From Akanthomyces muscarius (Eukaryota; Ascomycota; Sordariomycetes; Hypocreales; Cordycipitaceae), in assembly GCF_028009165.1 (NCBI RefSeq), contig NW_026611614.1, positions 713,486-777,485 on the forward strand: a DNA stretch of 64,000 nt. Direction: 5' to 3'. Made by a program: the position numbers and the translations under genes. The notes beneath the pieces were generated by a model that saw only the letters and a program-made list of their open reading frames with translations, had not been told where the DNA came from and made no database searches. Numbering within the stretch: the first letter of the stretch is position 1; every line of letters begins with the position of its first letter. This document shows positions 10,888-22,395 of this stretch, piece by piece.

Positions 10888-12419
10888 TTATTGAGTCATC
10901 CTGAAATTGAGGAGCTCCCGATTAACATTGCCGAGGAACGCTCCGCTATTATATGGTGTAATATAGCTATCAAGGCCATGCTCGTCCTGTCGTCGCTGGC
11001 GTTTCCGTATCAGCTTATCGTCGCAATCATCACAATCGTCATCTGTCGGCCTTGGTCTCTTAGACGGATCGCCCGTCGAAAGCGTGTTCTGTGCCATTGG
11101 CGTATTCCCGGTGGGTGTCATGGGAAGAGTAGTGCGTCCGCTCATCGGCGTGCTGCCGCCTGACGTATGGACGAGGCTGGTGCCTGATGTGCTTGTTCTG
11201 CTGGCGGTGTCGTCTCTCCATGCCAACTCTTGCATAGGTCGCTTAGCAGCCATATTTTCAATACAGCACATATCGTAATGATACCGAAGGGCCTTACGGT
11301 CAACGCTCTGGGCGACCTTTGCCTTTCGCCCGTGATATCGTGCGAGGGCTTGGTATGGAACAAAGACACGGATGCGTAATGTCTTTGGGTGGATTGAGAA
11401 GAGACGTGCGTCGAATAAGTCGTGTAGGTGTTTCATGAGTAGAATTCCATTGTCGGGGCTCCACGTATAGTGCCACGCCTGGCAGTGCCTGCGTGCGCTG
11501 TCTTGGGCCGCGTCGTCGGTTTCCGGCATAGGATAAAACGGGTAGTGTTGCTGTGGTACAATATGACAGGCCTGCACGCCCGGCCCGATGGGCTGGATCG
11601 GGTTCCACGGCTCGCCGTCGCCGGACACGGCGCAACAGTTGGCTTGTGAGATGCACGCCATGCGGAATTCGTTAACCTTTCGCTTGGCCGCGTCCATGTC
11701 AATGTCCAGGCTAGCAGGTGCGAGCATATTATTATACTCGTCATCAGCCGCGTCGTCCGGTTTGCTAGGGGAGGTCGAGCCGGATCTGGAGCGCTTTGGG
11801 GGCGATTGGGAGCGAGCATTCAGTCGTCGTCGCAGTGGCATCACGTTGAGGCGAGAGTCAGAAGGAGCTTTGTTGTATGGGAGATAGGAAGGGTGGCGGA
11901 AACGGCTGGGTTCGGAGAGAGGATTTGCGCATTTTGCTGGGAATTGTTAGTCGTGACGAGCGGGCAGAGGCAACGCCATGATGACGGACCGCGAAGATGA
12001 TCTTTCAACAAGCCAGCTGGCAGGTTGCAGGTTTTGTGACGGACAATGTGGTAGGTGACGGTTCTTCGATCGCGCATATTAGGTGACGACAGGCCCGGCA
12101 CCAGTGCTGCTAGGCTATCACGGGAGACGAAGGACGGATAATCGACTGTGGTGTTGTCTCCTACCTCATCGCTGTCGGGTGAGTCCGTCAGCGCAAAAGC
12201 AATATTTGTCCACGCATTTTCGCTAATTTCATCGCCATTCTGGTCCACTGGAAACTCAAAACATAAGGCCAGCTCGGCGCACACGTCAAGAAACGTTATT
12301 TGTGGCGCGCGGGGGTCTTGGTGCACGCCTGCAAACTCGTTGGGAGCCTCGTGGGCGCCAATGGTAAATCGTACATTCCAGCCGGCGGCTCGCATCGGCG
12401 CTGTGACGGCACTCGACAT
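10888..12419 (-). CDS. HNH nuclease-domain protein, two exons
   Basis: Two minus-strand ORFs join into one 492-residue protein if a 53-nt intron from 11989 to 11937 is removed (GTCCGT donor, GACTAAC branch, CCCAG acceptor): complement(join(10888..11936,11990..12419)). The start chosen is MSSAVTAPMR at 12419. Residues 1-143 form an N-terminal domain with no recognised fold. Residues 176-230 are basic, then acidic and disordered. The HNH core follows: CCAVSG near 245, ACHIVPQ with His268, DNGILLMKHLHDLF with Asn306 and His315, and DARLFSIHP. The C-terminus is Ser/Thr/Pro-rich and ends with basic patches. Fungal proteins of this type are common, variable in copy number and of unknown function. 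It is probably a metal-dependent endonuclease, because the H-N-H residues are all present. Confidence 0.72.
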
Positions 12420-14924
12420 AGTTATGCGCTGTCGCGTGCTTCTGCGCTGCGGCGGTCGATACAATATTTCGTGTTGTCGTTGTCTAAGGAAAATGGCAAA
12501 GTGATTCAATCTGTCGTGGCCGGCGATGGAGCATGACATTTGGTGACTAAGCTGGTTGGTTGGCCCGACAACGTGCACATAACAGGTGACAAACGCGAAG
12601 ACACAAAGGAGACAAACAGACCCAAAGAAATTGAAAAATAGCATACAATGTGTTTGTCTGTATTGCCCTTATGTCTAGTTGTCCCTTTTCGTGACATATT
12701 CTGCTCCAGCCGATGCGACGCCGGTTTTGAGCTGTCCACTTGTGCACGCGCTCGACTGGGCTACATGTCTACCTTGTAACGATTCGTTTTACGCCGGTGC
12801 ATCGTTGTGCTGAGTTTCTGTTTTGTTCCTGTCTTTACTCTATTCTTACTCTCTATATCCAAGCTTTTCTCTTCATCGTGTCGGCTGGGTCGGCTTGGCA
12901 TGGTGGTGCAATATTGGCTGGCTGGGACGGCGGGACGGTGTCACAAACGCTGCAGCAGGAACGCGTGGCCACGTATGCTGCCGTCCTAGAAGATGCAGCA
13001 TAACGGACGTCGCACGCCATATTGAGAGAGACTGTACCGCATCTTGTGCAGCGCTGGTCTCAGTCGCTAAATTTGCACACCAAAGCAGGCCTGTCCATTT
13101 CTTTCAGACAATTTAGGGAAAAGAAAAGTGCTAATCAAGCCGCATTCATTTAGTGTACTAAGATAGTGAGATGTCAAGTCCCGATCCCTGAAACACATCT
13201 CACTACAGTAAGTGCATGACGTGAATTCGGTCTGCATCAAAAATCAGTTAGGCTTTGCCTGTTCATGATTAGAGCAGTGCATTGCGCGGCTGCCGAGGGT
13301 GTTGACTCTGCTGGCAGTACTTTCATACTCGTTTCAAGATCGCTTCTTAGTTTGCTGCCAGATTTATCAATTGACTTTTGGTACCGAAACTCTCAACAAA
13401 GCATTAGTTCGTGGGGGGAAATGCATTTTTGATCCAAGACGGCGGACGAGCTGGCCGATAAGTCAAACTCGTCTGCCGTGATAGCCCTGTCATGTGAAGT
13501 ACTATGACAAGCCATGTCTTCGAGACGAGCAAGCAAATTTTTTACATCAAACGCTTTTGTATCGAGCTGCTGTGATTTGCGCGATTGAGATGCCGGCCTG
13601 TGTCATCGTGATTGCACCGTGTGAGGCGGCTAAGAGTGCCCAACTTCCCAAAAACTCAGTTTGGCAGTTTCGCAATGAGTCTTGCTTAGCAATTGAGGTT
13701 TCGGAGGAAAAAAGGCAGGTTTTTTGCCTAAATATAGCCTTTTTGCGTTTATGTATGAGTTGATTGACTGAACCTTTTTGCGACTCTGTCCAAAGATCGG
13801 ACGCAAAAAGCAGAACGCATCTGTCATTTAATTGCCAGCAAGAGATGGTGGAGCACCAAAAAGAAGTGCGAGCTGTATATATAGCAGCCTTAGCTTCATA
13901 CATATTAAATCCGCCGTCCGCAGGTCATGAAGCATCTCGGCTCTATCGGAATGTGGTGTAGTGGTTGTACCCCCGATGCTGCGCGAAGTCCGAGGCAGTA
14001 TACACGACTCAATCAACCAGACTCTTGTTCTATCATCACTATTTCGTGACGGGAAGGTGTTATTCTAAGAGTGGTATGCAAGGCTCTGCACTATGGAATT
14101 GAAGAGTGCGATGGGCGGCCATTAACAAGTCCATAGCATTTGCATGACGAAAGAAGTTTGCAGTTTCGAATATTTTCAGAAGCCACAGGTAAAAGATACC
14201 CAAGGAGTATGTCAATAAATAAAGGGAGGAAGCAACAACTTAGGCGAGGTGGCCTTTGGGCGGAACCAGTATTTATCATATCTCTCATGCTGCAATGCTA
14301 ATGTGGCTCGCCGCAAATGACCTGAACGCAGGTCAGTGCATTTGCAGTGCCGAATTTCTAGCCTGATATACACCCAATATGTGCATATGCGTTGTTCAGT
14401 GCATTTTTGTCGAAAATAGACGACACATTCAGCCATTCACAGCACTTTGGGCCTTAATCTGAGGGAGCACGAGCGAGTCCCAGCAAGCTCCAGCCACTCA
14501 CAGCACAGCAGGCCGCCATAAGAGAGCGCCAGCGAGTCTAAGACAGCTGATCATATAATTTCACACCTGCTTAAGAGGTCTGGGAAATACAGAGCAGTCT
14601 TTCGAATTTCCAATGCTTTCTACGTCTCGGCTTGAATATGAAGAGGAGCCTGGCGGCACGATAAAATTGAGTTGATCGCAGCACGCTTGGGCGGAATTCA
14701 CAGGGCATTCTCCATCAGACCATCTGGACTTTGGAACACCCTTCTCCAGCGAAAGAGTCCACCACGTACAACCTCGCTCCCTCTGAGCCACACTCATGGA
14801 CTTCAGTCATGAATTCCCTCGACAAAGTTCGACTTGACCAATCGGCAGCCCCCCTCTTTAATACTGTTGAAGAAATAAACTTGATTCATCGATAGTATGA
14901 AAGACTTCACATATAAGTCAACCC
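12420..14924. other. No supported gene
   Basis: The first part is probably the 5' flank of the HNH gene. Beyond it only short ORFs occur on both strands, and none has a recognisable domain or a convincing pair of splice sites. Confidence 0.35.
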
Positions 14925-15605
14925 TCCTTTTACAACGATTCGGAAGGCATGTATCCCTCTCGTCATGGGTCTATCTTTATTCTACAGATATCATCGCTTC
15001 CTGCGCTGCATATCTATCTAGTTGATATCCTTTGCCTGGGTTCCAGGGCTTTCTTGACGCTGGGAGGAGGTGGCCACAGTCTCAAGGATAATTTAGAGTC
15101 AAGCAAGATTCTAAATGTGTTTTTTGACATCCGAAACGACTCGGACCGCTTTATTCTGTCACTTTGCCTCCATCTTCGTGGCATTGCAGACCTTCAGCTC
15201 ATGGAGTTGGTAACACGCACATCGTACAGCGGGCTTGCAAAGTGCATAGAAAATCGATGCACCGCGTACCACAAGCGAGAGGTTGGGCTTGGCTGGGGAG
15301 CGAGAAAGTTTGCCAGCGGCTCTTTGCGCCAGAAAAGGGAGGCAGCTACGAGATCTTCAACGGGCGACTACTTGCCTAGGAGTCTGTACGATACTGTGCT
15401 AATGATGTGCACATTTTGCGTCTTTGTGGAAATGCTACAATCGGAAAATGGGGCGTGAGTGGAAGGAAAAGATGCTCGTCAGCTCAACGAAGAGAGTTGA
15501 GCCTCGCACTCGCCCACGTTCTGTAGCAAAGGACGGCACATGGCGGAAGAAACAAAAGTCGCCTCTGCGGACAACGCCAACCAGTTTGACGGAGATTGAA
15601 GCCTA
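14925..15605 (+). pseudogene. 3'-5' exonuclease (DEDDy) pseudogene with frameshift
   Basis: This is a second decayed copy of the exonuclease at 20550-22028. It starts with FYNDSEGMYPSRHGSIFILQ, where the ExoI acids D and E are kept, and continues through YLVDILCLG and VFFDIRNDSD (the ExoII Asp kept) to LQLMELVTRTSY. The frame is then lost, and the rest continues in another frame as LFAPEKGGSYEIFNGRLLA, a stop, and RYCANDVHIL, which is an intact Y-x3-D ExoIII motif. A basic tail follows to about 15600. All catalytic residues survive but the reading frame does not, which is the reverse of the copy at 30737-32185. No zinc finger is visible upstream. Confidence 0.8.
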
Positions 15606-16064
15606 ATCAGCGGTTGCTGCATTCACGGTACGTACAAAAAGCAGCCATCCACGCGCAACCGAACGGGGAAAGCTGCCTGGAAAGGTATGTACAGTAACTT
15701 GGATGGCGGTCGCTACGGGGTAACCCTGTTGTTGTTAGATCTCACTACAGCTTTAAGCAAGATATGAGAGGCTCATTGGGAAATGTTGAAGCTCAGTGGG
15801 GATTTCAGCGTGACGTTGCCCCAGCCCCACAAGGCCATGGTCGGTTATCACTATAGTGTTTTGCGAGAAGGAATGAATCTTAGCCGAGCCGACAGATTAA
15901 ATAATAAAAGTCTTTTGCCGGGGCTATAGAATTGGCTTCTTGATGAAAGCAATCCCTGCACGTACAGCACCGAACCAGGGTTATTCTATTCCACTACCAC
16001 AGACCTCGAATGGTCTGGAATTTTACTTGACTGATGCTTTGAGACATATATAGGTGGTCCTGCA

Positions 16065-17131
16065 GTGTGGTGGCGTGTAAACCAATACATAGACAAAAAC
16101 TCGACCATACAGGTAACCGACTGCCTCTGTATTCTGGAGACGATGTTTCTCTGGTGCGGTCACCACGGGATTAAGTTTCAAAGAGTCATCAAGGCTTTGC
16201 CCAAGCTCCGACAGACTTCGCACGAAGAGATCGACCATCGAATTGCATCACGAGCCTGCTCCACTCCATTAAGTTATCTCCTGCGGTTCGAAGATGAGAA
16301 GCAGTTGGTGAACCATATTGCCTTCCCTGCTCATGATTTAGAAGGGCTTACCGCCATTACCGCTGTTTGCTTCGAGGAAAAAGCATATCCGCAAGGCCTA
16401 CTTCTGCGACTCACTCAAAATAAATTAGAATCCGACGCCAATTCAGTAGACACCGACACTGATCGAGATTTTCGAAGACTTCACAGATAAAGGTGTGCTG
16501 CTGACTTCTTTCCAATTTGCCAGAAACCCATATCCCAGGCATGAATGAGACCGCCTAGCATGAACGTGCGTTCTACCAAGTGCTCGAAATTAAGGGAAAG
16601 TCGAATCCTCGAGAGATTGGCGCCATAATGGGTTCCCGCGTTAGCACATTGGCCGTAGCAGCAGAAAACGAAAAGACATCACTGCTTCACCGCATACCGG
16701 CATTTGTCTGCCCATATCTGGCGATCACCGAATAAAGCGCAGTTCGCACCGATCCGACTTGTATCGTAGATTCGCTTCGGTTATGGGAGTTACGAAGCGT
16801 CAGCTCGATACTCCATGACTGCGTCATAAACATTGTCATGTGTTGTGCTAGAATACCAACCGATGCAAGAAAAGCATCTCTCGAGCAGACACTTAGGCCG
16901 CTGTTGAACCGTCTATCAGACGCTGGACGCAAAGCGGTTGCTCAAATTGACAAACTCCGACGCTATCTCACAGTTTGCAAAGATATAATCAAGCTAGTTG
17001 CGATAAAAAATACCGACCACTTTTCCGAAAGATCCACTTGCGAACCATTCCCCCCCTGCACTCGACTGGCCCAAGGGCGCATCGGAGTGCTGCCATGCTC
17101 CTGTCGAAGTTCAGTTGATTCAATCACCTGA
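16065..17131 (+). pseudogene. Decayed gene of unknown Pezizomycotina family
   Basis: Three plus-strand segments have protein-like composition and read in order. The first (16065-16490) includes KALPKLRQTSHEEIDHRIA and ACSTPLSYLLRFEDEKQLV. The second (about 16575-16725) includes ERAFYQVLEIKGKSNPREIG and RVSTLAVAAENEKTSLL, and ends at an in-frame TAA. The third continues in the same frame to LLNRLSDAGRKAVAQIDKLR and stops at 17131. At least two stops and one frame change interrupt them. The segments resemble helical fungal proteins of unknown role that I cannot name. The stop overlaps the stop of the convergent gene at 17124-18394 by 8 bp. Confidence 0.48.
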
Positions 17132-18394
17132 TCACGCAAGCATGGTATAATTGATCAGAATACTTCGTTGTATCCACTATGAGCTGGATTCTGTTACTCG
17201 GGGCCCAGTACTTATCAGTCAAAAGTGTGGGTAGCGGGTTTCGTTCCACTGTCGAGCCATAGACTTGAAGCACCTTTGAATCGCTCTTCTGGATGTACAA
17301 AGCCACGCAATTCTTGCAATTGTTCTTCTCAACTGCCTCACGCAGCGCTCTGAGTACCTCTACCAGTTTTCGAAGCGCGACTTGTTGTCGAATTTCCCAC
17401 TGCCGAAATAAAGGTTGCGCATGCGTGATGCTGATGGAATGAAAGGTTCCCTCTTCATGCTCTCCTACAATCAACCACGGGGTGCGACCGAACCAGAGCT
17501 GCGGCATAAACTGGCCGACACTCTTGTGCTTGCGAGCCGTCTTCAACTCTGCGGCCGATGATTGAGGCATTGCCATGCCCCGCGTAGGCGATGCCTCCGA
17601 GAGTCTCAGATCACCCATTTGAACGAGCAGCGAATCGATACCCTCGTCCTGGGAGGGTTCCATCTCATAGCAGGCATCTGTTTCGCACCGAACGGCGCAG
17701 CGCAAATCCCCAAGCAAGTATTGAAGAACACGATGATGACCCGTGCTGTTCTCTGCGCCAGTAGGCTGCTGCGTAAACGCCTTTTCAAAGCTAAACCCGT
17801 ATCGTTTCTCAGAAGGTTTTGCAACTTCAGTGTCGGCTTGTTCTGAACGTTCGATGAAGAGCGTATTTTTCGTGAGGAGCAAGTAAAGCCGGAAAGCTTC
17901 TTGTCTGTGGCCGCTACAAAAGCTGAGCAGTTTGCGAAGGCTATTGCGGTTCACAACAATATCAATTCCATCAAAAGAAAAACCAGGATTAATGACATCT
18001 ATCGCATTGAACATGGGCCAATATGTGTACTTTGGAGATCGTGCTTCGTTTTGGTCAATGAATACCCGCCCCGAATCTGGAGGCACGGTACGCGGCAAAG
18101 CAACTTGCTTCCATTTTGGAGCGCGACCTTTGGCAAATCTGATTTAGGAATGATGACAGCGGAAACTTCAGAATTTCACTTACCAGGAACCCAGAACCGC
18201 GGCTTAAAAGAATCATTCCAGTTATAAGAGCATATTAACTTTGGTGCTTCACTGCTAGTGACGGAGGCGGATGCGCACATCAGAGCAGTAGACTCAATAG
18301 TGTGAACCAGGTTATTGGTGTCAACATTTTTCCAAAACCAAGCACATTGCTGTTTTTTCTTTGTGCTATGACTATTATTGGACATGTTAGCCAA
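17124..18394 (-). CDS. Fungal 'geranylgeranyl pyrophosphate synthetase'-like protein, two exons
   Basis: Two minus-strand ORFs join across a 56-nt intron from 18183 to 18128 (GTAAGT donor, AAG acceptor) to give 404 residues: complement(join(17124..18127,18184..18394)). The junction restores SFKPRFWVPG then RAPKWKQVALP, matching the VPG-x-P-x-W block of a Pezizomycotina family that databases often label geranylgeranyl pyrophosphate synthetase. Other family blocks are DSGRVFIDQNEARSPKY, YGFSFEKAFT, STGHHRVLQYLLGDL, RCETDACYE and MPQLWFGRTPWLI. The label looks wrong: no DDxxD prenyltransferase motif is present anywhere in the protein. The length is near the family's usual 400-500 residues and no internal stop is seen. 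The function is unknown; the protein is soluble, without a signal peptide or membrane segment. Confidence 0.72.
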
Positions 18395-18955
18395 ATACGT
18401 CCCAACAATGAAGATTGCTCGGCTGTGATGACCATCGGTAACATACTATCCGCCGCCATTAGTACGTAGTTTTTTATATTTACCAGTTTACCAGCCCTCC
18501 AATAACAACTGAACACATATGACGAAGATTTGTCTCACATGCGCCTCAACCTGCACTGTGGTATGCCAGCACACGCCGCAGCTAGCTGCAGTGAGAAAAG
18601 AGAAAAAGTGGCGCAAGCCGCGACCTGGCGGTGGCCAGGTAACTGTGTCGTACTTGGAGGTGGTAGAGGGCCCAATGTAGCGGCTCGCGGCATACCGAGC
18701 CTCCAGCTGATTAAAGAACAAAGTTTACTGGTAGATGGCAGTAGGCTGGCAAGTTTGTGCATTATGACCAAGCTAGCTGCACAAACCACATCGTCGACCT
18801 CTCGTCTCATCCCTTGCTTTTTGACCGCCTCCTTCGCTGCTCTTCACTAGTTTGTGCTGTAGTCTCTCCCGCTGTCGTCTGCAAAAATGCACACCCGTTC
18901 GATGGAACTGCAATCAATATGTGGTGTCCTCATCCATGGTCAAGCATTTTGGTGG
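18395..18955. other. No supported gene
   Basis: This stretch upstream of the GGPS-like gene probably contains its promoter. Nothing else is recognisable. Confidence 0.35.
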
Positions 18956-19407
18956 CTAAGCATGCCAGCTGAAAGGGCTTTCTAGGCGATCGTGATAGAC
19001 GTCCTCTAAAGAGAGGCATAGAATTCTAGCAATGGTCGGGCAATATGTCTTCTCTATTATGGGTGACTTAGGGTTGATTGTGTGGGCCGCAGGATGGCTC
19101 TCCTCTTTATCGTCATCGGGAGGGTTGTCAGCATGACCATTGTCAAAACTGTTCACCGAAGGCGAGTGGTCCGTCCTGCGCTCTTTTCTGTGGCCACCGT
19201 CCTCGTCGTCGGTATTGCTGGAGTTCCGTCATAGTCTTCGTCATCGTCATCGTTGTCAAAGCCATTACTGCAGCTGTCAATGCCGTTACTGCCGCTGTCA
19301 ATGCCGCCATCGCTGTCGTTGCAGCTGTCACTATCGCCATCGCTTGGAACTGTTGCTGTACCATCATCGGCGATGTTGCCGTTGCCGTTGCCGTCGATAG
19401 AGGCTAA
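18956..19407 (-). pseudogene. Acidic Ser/Asp/Asn-rich coding relic with trinucleotide-like repeats
   Basis: From about 19240 to 19400 the sequence is a degenerate array of GTC/ATC/GCC triplets. On the minus strand one frame reads as an acidic repeat (SDGDSDSCNDSDGGIDSGSN, then DNDDDDEDYDG). After a one-base frame change it continues as DEDGGHRKERRTDHSPSV and then ADNPPDDDKEESHP, ending at 18956-18958. This looks like the disordered C-terminal part of a protein whose gene has lost its frame, but low-complexity DNA can give the same impression. Confidence 0.35.
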
Positions 19408-19780
19408 ATCGTTCTAGCTGGCACTCTCATGTGTCAAAATCTGTCATTGCAGCTCGGCAGGGCCGCGCGATTCAAATGACTCGGCAGTGGCTCTTCTGCG
19501 TCCTCTACCTGCCGATGATTCTACTCAGCTACCTCGGCGGTGGATAGACTCAGTAAGCACCGACTGGAGCTAAAAGCGACACTAGGCTTTGCATGGGGAA
19601 AACCGAGGTGTGAGAGATGTAGGAGAAGTTGACTGCCAGACAGCTCCATTCGAGTCATCCAACTCAAGACTAGGTGGAACGGCTCATAGTGTATTAGGCA
19701 CAGTTATTGTCGTCGACCCTACTAATGATTAGTTTTGAAATTCGTGTTGCTTCCTCTGACCTCTATTATATTAAAGCTTG

Positions 19781-20075
19781 ATGGTGAAATGTGCTGCGGA
19801 ATACAAAATTGAACCGAAAAGCCGTGGGACATAGAATCCTGCAAAGTAGTGTAGCACGTGCTGGTATGTGTAGATGCAGGCTATGATGGTGGTAGTGAAA
19901 ATTGATGCAATTCGTAGGTTACTACTCGGGTCCAAGCAGACTTGCCTCTCAATACTAGTGATTATTCTTCTTCGGGACGAATTTCGGCTAGTAGAGCGAA
20001 ACGCTGGGCATGGGTCGCTATGGAGTAGCTGGTGCAATGCACCAGCAACAGATTCTGAGGATATGTAGGCCCAGC
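19781..20075 (+). repeat. Dispersed repeat, copy 1
   Basis: About 295 bp that recur, diverged, at 25110-25660. Shared blocks include GAAATGTGCTG, GAATCCTGCAAA, AAGCAGACTTGCCTCTCA and GCTGGGCATGGGTCGC. The second copy is interrupted by about 250 bp. No coding function or terminal repeats are recognised in this copy. Confidence 0.7.
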
Positions 20076-20549
20076 ATCACTGGACTTTCAGCTGTCAGAC
20101 GGCTTGTGCAACGTGTAGTCTTCTCGTACAAAAGCCTCTAAATGTGCTACGCGTGATGATGTGCCATTTGACGCATGAGTTGATTTTTTACACGGAAGAG
20201 ACTTCGGGCATGTAGCCTGCGGCTGAAAGATGGCAACGTGTCATTGGCCGCGTGATATAAATTTGAAACAATGTGGCATAGACAAGAGACAGCATCCCCG
20301 TAGAGGAAAAGCTTACCCCACGTTGCATGCAGAGATGCCCAACCTGCGAAGGCGCTTGGCTTGGGTACCTGTAGTGCGATCTACGTGTTCTTATAGATGT
20401 GGATTATGAATGGACGCGCACCATCGTTACAGCTCGTGTCAAATTCATCTTAGCATCGACGCTTCTGCAATGGAAAAATAGGATTCAGTTTTTCTGCCCC
20501 TGCACGAGTCGGTCAGAACGACTCCTTCTTCTCCCCTTCTGCAGGAAAA
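20076..20549. promoter_or_regulatory. Upstream region of the exonuclease gene
   Basis: This is non-coding sequence before the ATG at 20550. A TATA-like stretch (GATATAAATTTG) lies near 20253-20264. A pyrimidine-rich run followed by CTGCAG lies just before the start codon, so an intron in the 5' leader is possible. No specific factor site is claimed. Confidence 0.3.
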
Positions 20550-22028
20550 ATGCAGCCGCCCAGCACCAGCACAAGAACCAGCATCGGCAGCAGTGAACGG
20601 GAAACGTGCAGTTCCTGCGCAAGATTGTTCAAGTCAAAGCATGCGCTCGATCAGCACGTCAAAGCCATACATAATTTCGACTGCATCAGCTGTCGTCGGC
20701 ACTTCAAATCGGCAGCGGCACTGAGCGACCACACTAGAGATGTGCACGGTGGCCGTCTACCCGCCCCTCAACAGGCGACGACACCACCCGAGCGGGTCAG
20801 CCAATACTCTGTTCAAGATTCTGTAGCTGTTACAAGATCCGCTCCACCGTTACACCAACGCAATGCCAACCCCAGGGCCAATGGCAATGACGCGGCCCGA
20901 AACGGCACTAAAGCCACAGTCACTACAGCATGCTGTGTCGATAGCGTGTCGCAGACCTCAGCCACGCCTAGATATAAAACTCGCGCCTGGGTGGCAAACA
21001 ACATCGTCAACAAGGTTAACAGAGTTGACACTGCGATTCCCCAAAGAAACACTGAGCCAGTTCACACAGATTACCTCTCGGTCCCAGACGGCCGCTCTAG
21101 CGCTCCCGCGCGCGGTACCGACCTTGACGGCGTTCGCCTGTCCAATCGCGATGTACGTGGCCCTCAGACAAAACCATGTGTCCGGGCACTCTCAGAAGAA
21201 GACGAAAAAGAAATGCCTGGCGCGCCAGAGATAGTACTGGGCCACACAACCCCCCAGCTTAGTAGTAGTGAGCTGCTACTACCACCATACTGCCTCGTAG
21301 ACACAGCGACCGTGCTCGCCGCAGTCGTCGACGCCCTCTCCGGCCTGCCCACCCAACCGCCCTCCATCTACATAGATCTCGAAGGCGTCAACCTATCCCG
21401 GCACGGCAGCATCTCCATCTTGCAGCTGCACGTCCTGCCCACGCGGCATACCTACCTCATCGACATATACACGCTGCGCGGAGAGGCCTTCACCACCCAC
21501 GGCCTATCTGTCGGCCAGACCCTCGGCGCATTACTGGAGTCCCCTGATATTCCCAAGGTATTTTTCGACGTGCGCAACGACTCAGATGCCCTGCACGCGC
21601 ACTTCGGCATCCGTCTCGGAGGGATCCAGGACCTCCAACTAATGGAGCTCGCGACGCGGAAGTTTGCGCGGCGCACCGTGAAAAGCCTGGTGCGTTGCAT
21701 CGAGCAGGACTCGCAGCTGACGCTGCGCGATCGTACCGCCTGGATGAAGTGCAAGGACGACGGCGTGCGGCTCTTCCTTCCCGAGCGCGGCGGGAGCTAC
21801 GAGGTGTTCGACCAACGCCCGCTGTCGGCGGAAATCTTGCGGTATTGCGTGCAGGACGTACATCTCTTGCCGAGGCTGTGGACAAGATACGACAGGAAGA
21901 TGACGAAGAAGTGGTGGTGGAGGGTCGGGCGTGAGTCGGCGGAGCGGGTGAGATCGTCGCAGTCCTCGGACTATGTAAGTCACGGCAAGGACAAGGCGTT
22001 GGCTCCGAAGAGCTGGCGTAATCTATGA
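20550..22028 (+). CDS. C2H2 zinc-finger and DEDDy 3'-5' exonuclease protein
   Basis: This is a complete 492-residue ORF with no internal stop. Two adjacent C2H2 fingers lie at the N-terminus: C20, C23, H36, H41 and C45, C48, H61, H66. A variable linker runs to about residue 250. A 3'-5' exonuclease domain of the EXD1/egalitarian and RNase D type follows. ExoI is IYIDLEGV with D276 and E278. ExoII is FFDVRNDSDAL with D344. ExoIII is YCVQDVHLL with Y432 and D436, so it belongs to the DEDDy group. All catalytic positions are present, followed by a basic C-terminus. The protein probably removes nucleotides from RNA or DNA 3' ends, with the fingers guiding binding; the substrate is unknown. At least three decayed or altered relatives lie in the same window. 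Confidence 0.85.
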   Translation: MQPPSTSTRTSIGSSERETCSSCARLFKSKHALDQHVKAIHNFDCISCRRHFKSAAALSDHTRDVHGGRLPAPQQATTPPERVSQYSVQDSVAVTRSAPPLHQRNANPRANGNDAARNGTKATVTTACCVDSVSQTSATPRYKTRAWVANNIVNKVNRVDTAIPQRNTEPVHTDYLSVPDGRSSAPARGTDLDGVRLSNRDVRGPQTKPCVRALSEEDEKEMPGAPEIVLGHTTPQLSSSELLLPPYCLVDTATVLAAVVDALSGLPTQPPSIYIDLEGVNLSRHGSISILQLHVLPTRHTYLIDIYTLRGEAFTTHGLSVGQTLGALLESPDIPKVFFDVRNDSDALHAHFGIRLGGIQDLQLMELATRKFARRTVKSLVRCIEQDSQLTLRDRTAWMKCKDDGVRLFLPERGGSYEVFDQRPLSAEILRYCVQDVHLLPRLWTRYDRKMTKKWWWRVGRESAERVRSSQSSDYVSHGKDKALAPKSWRNL

Positions 22029-22395
22029 CGCCGTGATGCTGCAGAGCACAAGTTACAGGGCCGTTTACAATTATTCCCAGCATTTGTTTTACATCAAGCC
22101 AGGATGGAAGTTCTTATAAATGCTACTCGGGAGCTCCACAGACTACTCTTGCGCATTCTCGCCATCATCTGGCTAGGCCTTTCATAAAATAACCATGGGA
22201 CGAACTTGTCATATCAAATTGATCGTTAATAATTTGTACACGTTATCAAGAATATTACTCCTCTTAGCTCCATTTTTTTTACTACTAGTAATAAAGACCG
22301 TTAGCACTAGTTCCTATCAAGGCGAGTTTCTAATGACAGAAGCACCCAGCCTCCGTAGACACATGTCAATCAGTCGACATTTACCGGAGGGATTA

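Noticed and set aside
13945..14010. tRNA-like D-arm sequence (GTGGTGTAGTGGTTG)
   Set aside because: No matching anticodon or T arm follows within tRNA distance.
17124..18394. Assigning a prenyl synthase function from the usual database name
   Set aside because: No DDxxD aspartate-rich motif is present, so I keep the family resemblance but not the enzymatic role.
19078..19407. Plus-strand ORFs over the triplet-rich stretch
   Set aside because: The sequence is low-complexity, so open frames on both strands are expected; the acidic minus-strand reading is only slightly better.
21490..22083. Minus-strand ORFs of 114-197 codons over the exonuclease gene
   Set aside because: They are shadows in GC-rich DNA; the plus-strand exonuclease motifs explain the region.
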